A stretch of 64,000 nucleotides of DNA from Dipteronia dyeriana (taxonomy: Eukaryota; Streptophyta; Magnoliopsida; Sapindales; Sapindaceae). A program made the position numbers and the translations under genes. Shown piece after piece: positions 1 through 10,344 of this stretch. Position 1 is the first letter of the stretch, and every line of letters starts with the position of its first letter. The DNA lies in NCBI GenBank assembly GCA_032871835.1, contig CM065298.1, forward strand, positions 13,211,096 through 13,275,095. Direction: 5' to 3'. The notes below the pieces were generated by a model, which had not been told where the DNA came from, searched no databases, and was given only the letters and a program-made list of their open reading frames with translations.

Positions 1-195
1 GTTGCACCACAATTTCAGTAATTATTTTTCGACATGGTGTCGGAACAACGAACACAAAGCAAAAGGAAGAAAAAAAAAATCTTAGGATGGTTCATTCCTA
101 AGTGGTTATACCTTGTGATAGGGTATGGTGATTCTTGGTGATGAGAATCGTGGTTGTGGACAAAGGTCTTGAGATTTCAAGTCAAAGGGGAGAAT
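1..195 (+). mobile_element. 3' internal end of a TNT1/Tork-like Copia element
   Basis: No coding frame survives here. The segment ends in a purine run (AAGGGGAGAA, about 185-194) immediately before a TG start, which is the layout of a polypurine tract next to a 3' LTR. It is therefore read as the untranslated 3' internal end of the element whose LTR follows. The rest of that element lies outside the window. Confidence 0.55.
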
Positions 196-1190
196 TGTTA
201 GGATTTGACTCGTATTCTCAAGTGAACCCAATGTTAACCAAACAAGACTCAATTGATGTGGTACTTCCTAAAGATGCGGGATAACGTTTGGAAGTTGAAG
301 ATGGTGTTTGAGGGAAGTTTTAAGACTAAGACGAAGACGAAGAAGAACAGAAGAAATGAAGTCTGGTGGGTTCCGCGACGTAGACCGCGGTGAAGACAAG
401 CGCACAGACAGTGGCATAGGGAGCGGTCGAATGCCTGTGAGATTACGCGGCAGAGGTAATGGCATGGACTGCTGCATAAAGAATGGTAGTTGACAGTGGC
501 TTTTCACGGTATAGGAAGCGGGGTTCACACCATGACCTAGACCGCGGGAACAACGTATTTTACCCAAAAAGGAATGTTTCGTGTGGAAATAGAAAAGTGT
601 TTTCTTCTGAATTTCTTGTGCTAATCAGAAAAAGGAAAGAGTTTGTTTTCATAAAAAATAGGAAAGTCCTGTAACAATAAGACTTGTCATAAATAGGAAA
701 TAGTATTTATGTGGAACAAGTAAGTTTTGTACGTTTAGGAGTAGGATTTCCTACTATGTTAAACTCCATGTAATTAGTATAAATAGACATTTTATCTAGG
801 TTATTTTGTGGGTGGAGTCAAGAAACACCATGAAACATCAGAGAGTGGAGAGAGTGGATAGATCCAGGTGAGAGACCCGTGAGAATATCCAGGGAGGGAT
901 CTAAGGGAATATCAATGGATCAAGTAAGAGATCCGTGAGTGATATTGAGGGGAGACCTAGGGATATTATAGGGTTCTTGGTAAGGATTTTGTGAGCGTGG
1001 TTTGGGGTTTGTGGTTTTGGTGTGTGAGAGAATCCTGGAATATATGGTTGTAACAATTTATCATATAGTGAAATTTTTTCTATCGTCCTGACGGCCTGTG
1101 GTTTTTTACCCGATTTGTTTTTTCCACGTAAATTTTGTGTTGTGATTAGTTTACTTTCTCTCATCTATTTTTTCTGCTATTGGCATTATT
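196..1190 (+). repeat. 3' LTR of a TNT1/Tork-like Copia element
   Basis: The LTR begins TGTTAGGATTTGACTC directly after a polypurine tract. A TATA box (TATAAATA) lies at 778-785. The stretch from about 590 to 800 and the stretch from about 840 to 1180 both have clear relatives near 59,490-60,640, where one copy abuts a tRNA-Met primer site, which supports the LTR identification. Bases 360-560 carry GC-rich repeats built around ACCGCGG. The 3' boundary is not exact because LINE sequence begins at about 1195 and no target-site duplication could be found. Short ORFs inside it are not genes. Confidence 0.6.
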
Positions 1191-1194
1191 AATT

Positions 1195-1743
1195 GCTATG
1201 AGTTATGAACATATATTAGGCACGACTATTCCGCGATCATTGGTTCCGAAAAATTCTCCAACAAGACTAAGCCACCGAGTCACCCACCCCTTTTTGGATT
1301 CTGACATTATTAGTACACGAGTAGAAAGAAGACCGCACCTCTCTTTCCCAGTCGAAAACTCTTCTGCGAAGTTGGACCTTCCAAATCCAACGATCCTCAT
1401 GCCACCCACCAAAGGTATTTATAGCGCCTACTTTCTTCATTGCCAGAGCAAAGATTCTTGGAAATCTGTCCTTTAAAGCTAGATTATCACACCACATATC
1501 GAACCAAAAGTTGACACTTTCGCCATTTCCCACCACTATCTTTAACCCTTCATCCAGAATTCTCCTAGACTGCGATCCTTCCTTAAAAAGACTAGAAACA
1601 GCCTTGACAAACAAAGAGACATTAGAACCAATATCCCAAGACCATCTGATACCATGAGGGTCCTCCCCATATTTCGAGCATATTACCTTTCTCCACAAGA
1701 GGTCATTTTCTTTCCCATATCTCCACACCCATTTGGCCAACAT
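1195..1743 (-). pseudogene. LINE (L1-type) ORF2 C-terminal fragment
   Basis: Read on the minus strand, about 158 codons encode the segment between reverse transcriptase and the zf-RVT region of plant L1 ORF2. Characteristic stretches are AKWVWRYGKENDLLW, WRKVICSKYG and VGNGESVNFWFDMW. The start (MLAKW) corresponds to the middle of ORF2, so the copy is truncated at both ends. It is similar in position and content to the plus-strand LINE at 18,020-20,210. No poly(A) tail or target-site duplication is visible, so it probably survives as a fragment broken by later events. Confidence 0.75.
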
Positions 1744-2070
1744 ATTTAAGTGAAACTAATCAGACAACTGTTTGGTTTTAAATACTTGTCTTGATAGTTT
1801 TAATATTTGTTACTATTACAAGTGGTTGTCTATGTAGTTTTAATTTTACAGTTTGTTTGTTTGTCATCAATATGGTTTATGTTGGTTTTGCATAAATGGT
1901 GGCTTAACATAGAATGTAGATTGTTTGACTTCGATTCCTTTTTATTTTATTTTTCCAGTGGCTCACGGCTTGTTTATTTAAGGTACTGTTGTCAAGAAAA
2001 ATAAATTGTTATTGACTTCATGTTGTTGACTGACTTGAGAACATTGCCACTGCGGAGTCATTCATGCTTT
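1744..2070. other. Unassigned AT-rich flank
   Basis: Nothing recognisable apart from the target site of the next element: GCTTT at 2066-2070, repeated at 9553-9557. Confidence 0.5.
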
Positions 2071-3070
2071 TGTTGGAAATTTTATGATTAACTCTCAATT
2101 TGAAAGCAAAAATTGAGTATGATAAATTCCATAAAGTTGGAAGATTAAAATGGATTCGAATTCTCCTTCGTGAGAACTTTGAAATGATATACTCAAATTC
2201 ACAAAAATTTTAATGGGTGAATGAGAAATTGAGTCTCAAAGTGAACCCATTGTTTATGGATTAAAGTGAATCTCACATTGCTTAGGGAAATCATTTATAA
2301 GTAGTTTATAAGTGAATGAGTGATTTGAGCTATCAATATGTGTGGCATAGAGGCTCCATCTCGCACGCACAGAGGGGGGGGGGGGGGGGGGGGGGGGGTG
2401 TAAATGATGGACCCCGAACCTTCGAATACATGACTAGTGTGTGAGCGCGACTTGCAGACAAGAATGCCGTTTCGATTGGACTGTGAGAATCCAGTTGACC
2501 TTTTGCCACTTCCCTATGTCAACATTTTTTTTATTGTGATAAATAAGGAAAGCTTTAATTGTTTGGATTCTAATTTCTTACTTGATCACTAAGAATACAA
2601 AATCGGTTTTAATTAGAAATAAATCTCTTTGGAGAATATTATCTAATTAAATTATTTTCTTATTAAATAAAAAATGTAACTTTCCAAAATAATCCTGAAT
2701 TAATCTTAACCCTAGTGTTTCGGTTTGGGTATATAATAGCTCTAATATTCTGTTCGAAATACACAAAAAAACATATACAGTTTTATTTTGTTCAGCCGAA
2801 TTCTTTTCTTCTCTGGTTTTCTTGGTAAGTTCAAACTCGGTTTGAGTTCGCTGGTAGTGGATAGTGCTTAGGCCTACCACTGTTGAACCGTTGTATCCTG
2901 GGAGACAATCGCCTAATACACATACGGTGTTGTCGGGAGAAATTGTCTTAAAGACACCGTGTGAAACACGGGCCTCGGTTCAAACTCTGTTTTCTAACGT
3001 GATTTTCTTGTGCTTTTACTTTCTGTTTTCCTTGATACCATCCAGGTTTGATTGCAAATTATGATTTACA
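2071..3070 (+). repeat. 5' LTR of Copia element A
   Basis: It begins TGTTGGAAATT and ends ATGATTTACA. The end is fixed by comparison with the 3' LTR, which ends at the same word before the TSD. A TATA box (TATATAATA) is at 2730-2738. A pure run of about 27 G residues lies at 2373-2398; the paired 3' LTR has only a short G-rich stretch there and element C has a C run on the opposite strand. Confidence 0.88.
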
Positions 3071-3133
3071 ATCTTAAGACAATTTTTACCGATTTTTTTT
3101 TCTTTTTAAAACCATTTCCTTCGTCAAACTTTC

Positions 3134-3144
3134 TGGTATCAGAG
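3134..3144 (+). promoter_or_regulatory. tRNA-iMet primer-like site, displaced 63 nt from the LTR
   Basis: TGGTATCAGAG matches the usual plant Copia primer-binding site for initiator tRNA-Met. In this family it starts 63 nt beyond the LTR end rather than directly next to it. The same offset (about 60 nt) is present in element C and fragment D. In the standard replication scheme the primer site sets the LTR boundary, so this is either not the functional site or the family departs from the scheme. Confidence 0.6.
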
Positions 3145-3184
3145 TTCTGGTTCAGATTGTAACAAACTTGAAAACAAAAATCAC

Positions 3185-3470
3185 TTGTTCATTTTTTCAA
3201 CTATGGTAATTGGGTTCCTTTGGAATACTGATTCAATTTGAAAATCGGGTTCTTTGGAACACTGATTTCAATTATATATATATACGTTACCTGTGGAAAT
3301 CGGGTTCTTTGGAACACTGATTCAGTTTTGATAATTAATCTGTGGAAATTAGGTCTATTATTAGACAGTGATTTCGAAATCAATTGCGATTTCAATTGGG
3401 TAATCAGATATGTAATATTAGACACTGATTGTGATTTCAATCGTGAAATCTGATTTGCTATCAACTGATA
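3185..3470 (+). repeat. Leader tandem repeats of Copia element A
   Basis: Four to five diverged copies of a unit of about 50-60 bp built on GGAAATCGGGTTCTTTGG followed by AACACTGATTTCAATT. They lie between the primer-like site and gag. Equivalent arrays occur at 42,130-42,400 (element C) and 16,630-16,900 (fragment D), so the array is a feature of the family, not a local accident. Confidence 0.75.
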
Positions 3471-3527
3471 TCCGTGCTATTATTTCTGATTCTATACTAA
3501 AACGATTTTGTTTTTGTTTCAGATATT

Positions 3528-4545
3528 ATGGCAAACAAATCTAATGTGAACTCCAGTGTTCCACTAGAGACTCCGAAAGTTAATCTAAGTATGGGATTAG
3601 ATACTTCGGTTGTGAACTTCTTGCTTATGGGCCAGGTACCTGTAGTATTGCCTACTGCGGCCACAACGACTTCGGCCATCAACTCATTCGTGAGAAATAT
3701 GTTTGATCCGGTGATGAGCCAGTATATGAGTCAAGGGAATCTTCCCATGGCAAATCCTTACATGAATTCGATACCTTTATCGATGAATCATATGGAGAAG
3801 CCTGATAAGTTCAGTGGATCAAAATTTAAACGATGGCAGCAAAAGATGCTATTTTATTTTACCACATTGAACCTTGGCAGGTTCTTGACTGAAGATGCTT
3901 ATAAACCTAATAATGGTAAAGATCGTGATGTTCATGTATGGAATGCTATTGATGCATGGAATCACTCAGATTTCCTCTGTCATAATTACATACTGAACGG
4001 GCTGTCAGATTCGCTATATAGCATTTATTCTTTAAAAAATAGCCAAAGAACTGTAGGAATCATTAGACCAAAAATACAAAATTGAGGACCCTGGTTCCAA
4101 GAAGTTTATCATGGGTGATTACAAGATGGGGGATTCCAAGACAGTTATGAGTCAAGTCTAAGAGCTACAGGTGATTCTGCATGAGATACATGCTGAAAGG
4201 ATGACCTTGAGTGAAACTTTCCAAGTGGCTGCAATCATTGAGAAGCTTCCTCATTCATGGAAAGAGTTTAAAAACTATCTCAAACACAAGCGAAAGGAGA
4301 TGAAGATCGAGGATCTGATTCTCAAGCTTCGTATTCAGGAAGATCACATGAAGGATGACAAGAAAGATGTCAATGCACCTGAAATGAAGATCAATGTGGT
4401 TGAACATGGGAAAAGTTCTAAACTGAAAAAGAACAAATCTGGGAAAGGATCCAAATTGGGTCCTAAGGGAGGAGTCTCTAAGAAGCCAAAATTCCAAGGG
4501 AAGTACTACAATTGTGATATGTTGGGTCATAAAATCTTCTGAGTG
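3528..4545 (+). pseudogene. Copia element A gag
   Basis: The frame opens with MANKSNVNSSVPLETPKV at 3528 and continues for 185 codons, then breaks near 4085 and resumes at about 4171-4542. The middle (PDKFSGSKFKRWQQKMLFYF) and LSDSLYSIYS are typical of the Copia gag (UBN2-like) domain. The C-terminus is basic ([18 protein letters not shown]) and ends in a decayed zinc knuckle: [12 protein letters not shown], then a stop where the last Cys should lie. Gag would form the virus-like particle. Stops and a frameshift make this copy non-functional. Confidence 0.85.
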
Positions 4546-5870
4546 CAGGTTGCCAAAGAAGAAGAAGAACCATGAGGCAAACATGGTTGCTGGCATCTCA
4601 AAAGATGTATCCGAGATCAATCTCTCTGTAGTTGTGACAGAAGCAAACCTGGTTGAGTCAAACCAAAAATAGTGGTGGTTAGATACTGGGGCCACTCGCC
4701 ATATATGCTCTGACAGCGAGATGTACAATACATTTGAAGAAATGAAGAATGAAGAAAAGTTATACATGGGCAACTCAACCACATTTGACGTGAAGGGACG
4801 TGGTCAAGTCATTCTCAAGATGACCTCTGGTATAACCCTGAGCTTGAACAATGTGCTGTATATACCCGATATCTGTAAGAACTTGGTGTCTGGTTCATTA
4901 CTCAATCAGCATAGGTTTAAGATGGTGATTGAATCAGACAAAGTGGTTTTAACCAAGCAGGGAACTTATGTGGGCATAGGATGTGTAACTGAAGGTCCTT
5001 TTAAACTTAATGTATATGTTATCAAAAGAACAATCAATAAAGATAATTCTCCAGTTTATTTGCTTGAGTCTTCCAATTTATGGCATGATAGACTAGGACA
5101 CGTTAATTATGATACTTTACGTAGATTAATTAACTTAAATCATATTCCCGCATTCAATATTGATCTTAAACATAAGTGTGAAGTTTGCGTTGAAGCAAAA
5201 CTAACAAGGTCATCATTTCAAACTATTGAAAGGAAATCTGAACCTCTTGATTTAATCCACACAAATATATGTGATTTAAAATTTGTTGAAACAAGAGGTG
5301 GCAACAAATATTTCATCACATTTATAGATGACAGCACCAAATACTGCTATGTATATTTGTTGAAAAACAAGGATGAAGCTACAGAGAAGTTTAGTCTCTA
5401 TAAAGCTGAAGTTGAGAATCAACTTAACAAGAAAATCAAGGTACTGAGAAGTGACTGAGATGGTGAATACGTAGCACCGTTTGGTGAAGTTTGTGCACAC
5501 CACAGAATCATACATCAAACTACTGCACCATATTCCCTTCAATAAAAAGGTATTGGAAAAAGTAAAAATTGTGCCTTGAAAGAGATGATGAATGCAATGC
5601 TGATAAGTTCTGGAGTGCCTCAGAACATGTGGGGTGACGCTATATTATCTAGCAATTATCTTTTAAATAAGGTACCCCGAAAGAAAGAAGACAAGACACC
5701 ATATGAACTATGGAAAGGAAGAAAGACTTCCTATAAATTCTTACGAATGTAGGGTGTCTTGCCAAAGTAGCCGTACATATATCTAAGAAGGTGAAAATAG
5801 GTCCGAAAACTGTTGATTGCACTTTTATTGGATATGCACAAAACAGTAGTTCTCATCGATTCTTGGTCTA
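4546..5870 (+). pseudogene. Copia element A protease and integrase
   Basis: The protease active-site motif WWLDTGATRH lies at about 4672-4701. The pre-integrase motif LWHDRLGH is at about 5080, followed by the zinc-binding CEVC pair and the start of the integrase core (DLIHTNICDLK, then YFITFIDDST). The frame opening at 4721 ends in a stop at 5456 (LRSD, stop, then DGEY), which falls within the second catalytic-Asp region. Degenerate integrase sequence (MMNAMLISSGVPQNMWG) continues to about 5870, where the nested solo LTR begins. Broken, so not active. Confidence 0.82.
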
Positions 5871-5879
5871 TAAATATGA

Positions 5880-7480
5880 TGAAAAGTCCTTATTTGTTGA
5901 TTGGCTTATTTCGTGAACAACCATATTGATGGGGTTCTTGTAAAGGTAACTTAGGCTCTCAAGACCTCAAGAGGAGAAGCTCCAAAGGTAAAATTCTTGT
6001 GCTTACTTACTTTGAAGAGATAGTTGCACACACTCACATATTCATGCATAACTCTTGATCTTAAATGTTGAGTGTTTTTCTTGTGTGCATTTTTTTTTTA
6101 AGAACTCTTATTGACCTTCTTGCATATTGTACTTAAAGTTTATGTCATGATAGGCATATTAGAATAGGATGCCTTTTCTTCACTCTAGGACTTAGTGATT
6201 TTGTATGTTTGATGTGTTGAAAAGTAGGCTTTGCGCTGGTGGTGCGCTACTCGACCAGCGCACCTCACGAACGCAACTTTCATAGTGGTCTATCGCTAGT
6301 GTTGCACCACTGAGCTGCGCTGCTGCACCAACGCGTAGTTGAAAATGTAGAAGAGCGCTGGTGGTACGCTACTCGTCTAGCGCAACCTCACCAGCGTAAA
6401 CACCCCAGAGATTCCGCGCATGTGTTGCGCTATTGGGATGAGACTCGTCCATCGTCTGTTTTAAAAATAGGCTGTGCGCTGATGGTACGCTACTCGACCA
6501 GCGTACGTCACCAGCGCACACTGTGGAAGCTGGAACGTTTTTTCCAAAACGACCTCACTTTGATTAGATCTTATATATATATATATATATATCTCAATGC
6601 CTTAAGATCGTGTATGAGTTCAGAATATCATATTTCTTCCTTAGAACACATTTCAAAGGAAAAAAACTTCTAAGAACTCATTTTTATTCACTTAAAGCAT
6701 TCCCATGTGCATCAAATCTTCATCTTGCATCATCTAAAGTTCATTTAGAGTACATCTATGGATAGGGCTGCTTCATCACATCTTGTTTGGTAAGTTCTTC
6801 ACTATCTTCTTACAAGCCAAGTGTTTTGCTTACTAAACCATCTCTTTAATTAATTGTATTCTCTTAGAACATTCTTAGATACAAATTAGAGATTGTTGTG
6901 ATGCCATGATTGAGTGTTGTATTTTGATAGTTTCATAGGATTGTTTGATCTATGTTTAGCTAAACTACTTGAATATGTCATTTAGCTTTTGATATCTAGG
7001 ATTGTATTAATTGTCATTTCATTATCTTAGATAAGTATATAGGGTTTCCTAGCCTTGTTTGTTCATTGAATATCATCATATATTCACTTAGGACACTTTA
7101 TCTTTTCATTGAGAAGTAAGACTTGTGTTGCTTCCGGGAGTAGGTAGCTTAAAGCACAAGCATGATGAACTATGTTCACTTATACCAGGATTAGGTAGTG
7201 GTGAAGGATTAAACCGGGATTAGGTTGTAATTCCTTTATCATTAGTGGATTCGAGGTTCTAGTGTGGCTCACTCATCAACCCGTGGTTTTTTCCATTTGG
7301 AGGGTTTCCACGTATATCTCAAGTGTCATTTATATTTCCGTATTGTTACACTTGTGATTTTATTGTAACTAGCTAGCGGCATTTTTGTAATCTTGACTTT
7401 TAACGAAAATTGGGTAAATTTGTTTAAAATCTATTCACCCCCTCTAGATTATTATATTACACACCATAATATTTGTTTCA
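5880..7480 (+). mobile_element. Solo LTR nested in element A, TSD TATGA
   Basis: The element starts TGAAAAGTCC and ends TTTGTTTCA, so it has TG...CA ends with a short inverted repeat (TGAAA/TTTCA). It is flanked by TATGA at 5875-5879 and 7481-7485. The homologous stretch of element C near 39,710 runs straight through this site, which confirms an insertion. There is no coding capacity. It carries GC-rich repeats at 6230-6530 followed by a TA run at 6571-6590. Size (1.6 kb) suggests an LTR of a larger retrotransposon; the family is not identified. Strand is assigned from the order of the repeats and the TA run. Confidence 0.75.
6230..6530 (+). repeat. GC-rich quasi-palindromic repeats in the nested LTR
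   Basis: Four to five diverged copies, about 60 bp apart, of a self-complementary motif: GCGCTGGTGGTGCGCTACTC followed by GACCAGCGCA. Clear copies begin near 6235, 6354 and 6476, with decayed ones near 6290 and 6424. The two arms (TGCGCTGG and CCAGCGCA) can pair as hairpins. The motif stands out sharply from the AT-rich surroundings. A related motif occurs at about 32,248-32,282. Confidence 0.75.
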
Positions 7481-7487
7481 TATGACA

Positions 7488-8780
7488 TATCAGATATACA
7501 CAAAAACACGATAATGAAATCTAGAAATGCAATGTTCTTTGAACATGTATTTCCGTGTAAATCCAACGATGAAGCAAGTTCGTCAAAACGAACACATGCT
7601 GATACTTGTGAGGACCAAGAACAAGGAAATGAAGTAGAGGATGAACCTATACGTAGTAAAAGAGCAAGGACGGAAATGTCTTTTGGTCCAGATTTTATGA
7701 CCTATTTGCTAGAAGGTGAACCTCAAACTTTCAAAGAAGCGTTAAGCTCTTCAGAAGGACTCTTGTGGAAAGAGGCAATTAAGAGCGAAATTGATTCCAT
7801 CATTCAAAACCATACTTGGGAATTAGCGGATCTTCCTCCGGGATGTAAACCACTAGGATCCAAATAGATTTTCAAAAGAAAGATGAAAGCAGATGGATCA
7901 ATTGATAAGTATAAGGCAATACTTGTAATTAAAAATTACAATCAACGAGAAGGCCTAGACTACTTTGATACATATTCTCCTGTGACGAGAATAACCTCCA
8001 TTAGAATGATACTTGCAATCGCAACTTTCCGAAATCTTGAAGTACATCAAATGGATGTGAAAACGGCTTTCTTAAATAGAGATTTAGATGAAGAAATTTA
8101 CATGGAACAACCTGAGGGTTTTTCTGCTCTAGAACAAGGAAAGAAAGTCTTTAAATTGGTGAAGTATTTATATGGTTTAAAGCAAGCACCAAAACAATGG
8201 CATGAGAAATTTGACAATGCTATGATGTCAAACGGATTTAAGATAAACGAATGTGACAAATGTGTTTATGTCAAGGGCACGGAAAATGCCTATGTCATTG
8301 TGTGCCTTTACTTTTATGACATGCTCATTGTTGTTAGTGATGATAAAATGGTCAAATCTACCAAAGATATGTTGAAATCAATATTTGATATGAAAGATAT
8401 GGGATCAGCTGATGTAATGTTGGAAATAAAAATCTCAAGGACATCTAACGGACTCATACTAAGTCAATCACACTATATTGACATGATTCTTGATAAATTC
8501 AACAAAAAAGATTCTGAAATTTCTAGAACACCAGTAGATACAAATCTACATCTATCCAAGAATAAGGGTGAGAGCATCTCTCAATTAGAATATTCTCGAG
8601 TGATAGGAAGTCTGATGTACTTAACAAGTTGTACAAGACTAGACATAGCGAATGTAGTCAGCAAATTAAGCAGATATACGAGTAATCCGGGAACCGATGA
8701 CTGGAAAGGAATAGTAAGAGTACTGAAGTACTGAAGTACTGAAGTACTGAAGTACTTATGATTCACTCGTAATCATGGAC
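7488..8780 (+). pseudogene. Copia element A reverse transcriptase
   Basis: Resumes after the nested LTR with the integrase-RT linker (ESRNAMFFEHVFPCKSNDEA in another register) and then the Copia RT domain. Landmarks are [51 protein letters not shown] and LVKYLYGLKQAPKQWHEKFD. The catalytic YVDDM box reads FYDM, so one Asp is lost. One in-frame stop (TAG at about 7865) splits it. It ends within the region before RNase H at (TACTGAAG)4, 8721-8752, and then joins LTR sequence. Confidence 0.88.
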
Positions 8781-8783
8781 CGC

Positions 8784-9552
8784 AGGGATTAAAGGGAATC
8801 CCACACTGCTTAGAGAAATCATTTATAAGTAGTTTATAAGTGAATGTGTGATATGAGCTATCAATATGTGTGGCATGGAGGCTCTCTCTCACGCGCGTAG
8901 GGGGGAGGGGTGCAAATCATGGACCCCGAACCTTCGAATGCACGACTCGTGTGTGGGCGCGACCTGCGGACAAGAATGCCACTCCGATTGGACCGTGAGA
9001 GTCCAGTTTACCTTTAGCCACTTTCCTAAGTCAACGTTTTTTTTATTGTGATGAATAAGGAAAGTTTTAATTGTTTGGATTCTAATTTCTTACTTGATCA
9101 CTAAGAATACAAAATCAATTTTAATTAGAAGTAAATCTCTGTGGAGAATATTATCTAATTAAATTATTTCCTTATTAAATAAAAAATGTAACTTTCCAAA
9201 ATAAGCACGAAATAATCCTAAAACCCTAGTATTTCGGTTTGGGTATATAATAGCCCTAATATTCTGTTCGAAATACATAGAAAAAAGATATACAGTTTTC
9301 TTTTGTGCAACCGAATTCTTTTTTTGAGTTCGCTGGTAGTGAATAGTGCTTAGGCATACCACTGTTGAACCGTTGTATCCTGGGAGACAATCGCCTAATA
9401 CACATACGGTGTTTTCCGGCGAAATTGTTTTAAGGACACCGTGTGAAACACGGGCCTCGGTTCAAACTTTGTTTTCTAACGTGATTTTCTTGTACTGTTA
9501 CTTTCTGTTTTCCTTGTTACCAGCCAGGTTTGATTGTAAATTACGATTTACA
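8784..9552 (+). repeat. Truncated 3' LTR of Copia element A
   Basis: Aligns with 2257-3070 of the 5' LTR, from GGGATTAAAGGGAATCCC to the terminal GATTTACA. The first 190 bp or so are missing. Its end, followed by GCTTT, fixes the element's 3' boundary. Confidence 0.85.
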
Positions 9553-9686
9553 GCTTTATTGGGACCACTTCAAGATTATGAGTGATGTTACTTGGAACTA
9601 CTCGAGGGTTCCACTTCATGGAATCCCCCACTGGGAGACGAAAGAGTGGTCTTCCTTTGTTGTGCGCCTAACTGTCCCTTCAATGC

Positions 9687-9830
9687 CTTTTTTGCATCAT
9701 TCTTGAAAGTAATGGGTAAGGAGTTTTAATGATACTTTTTGCATCATTCTTGAAAGTAACGAGGAAGGAGTTTTGATTATGTTTTTTGCATCATTCTTGC
9801 AAGTAACGACGAAGGAGTTTTGATTTGATT
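9687..9830 (+). repeat. 47-bp tandem repeat, three copies
   Basis: The word TTTTTGCATCATTCTTG recurs with GCA at 9694, 9741 and 9788, an exact period of 47 bp. Units continue AAGTAAYG...AAGGAGTTTTGAT. No gene is associated. Confidence 0.85.
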
Positions 9831-10344
9831 ATATATATATACACGACGAAGCTGCCCTACTCACCTTATTCCTTGTCTTGTAGATCTTAGATAGCTTCTC
9901 TTATTATCAACCTGTGAAGATCCACCACATCTATCTCCACAATCTTTTGAGAGATTTCTTTCTTCCATTAGAAGGATAGGTCTTCGATGCCCGTGAATTA
10001 CCCCTGAACATCATTCTTTAAATATCATAATATATACACACCTTCTGTGAATCGCTGTTGCTAATGTTTACACGATTGAGATTATTCCCGGACATCATTC
10101 TTTAACATTATATTATTCACATTTCATACCAAAACTGAACATTCATTCTGCAATTATAACCGTGCCTACCTAGTGTTATTTTATGCATTTTGGATGATTT
10201 ATTTATGCATATTCACATGGTCCAAATTTGTCCAATTGAAAAATCAGAGAGACTAATATAGAATAAAGTGTATTGTTTTTTCACTAAGCTAAAACAATGT
10301 ACATATAGTCTTAATATCAGGTGATTGCAGACTCCATGATGTTG
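9831..10344. other. Unassigned non-coding DNA
   Basis: AT-rich, with a TA run at 9830-9840 and two copies of a short word (GAACATCATTCTTTAA and GGACATCATTCTTTAA near 10,007 and 10,090). No coding sequence. It may be LTR-derived but no boundary could be shown. Confidence 0.3.

Larger units (their letters stand above)
2071..9552 (+). mobile_element. Copia element A, internally deleted, perfect TSD GCTTT
   Basis: An LTR retrotransposon beginning TGTTGGAAAT and ending GATTTACA, flanked by the perfect 5-bp duplication GCTTT (2066-2070 and 9553-9557). Order: 5' LTR, primer-like site, leader tandem repeats, gag, protease, integrase, reverse transcriptase. That order, with integrase before RT, defines Ty1/copia. 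The frames contain many stops and shifts. A 1.6-kb solo LTR sits between integrase and RT. The RNase H end, the 3' untranslated region and roughly the first 190 bp of the 3' LTR are missing: RT runs straight into the middle of the 3' LTR at about 8780. It belongs to the same family as element C (36,379-43,497) and fragment D (16,022-17,949). Confidence 0.9.

Noticed and set aside
1180..1476. 98-codon plus-strand ORF
   Set aside because: It is the antisense shadow of the LINE ORF2 fragment.
9687..9830. CRISPR-like array
   Set aside because: Three head-to-tail 47-bp units without distinct spacers, in a plant genome.
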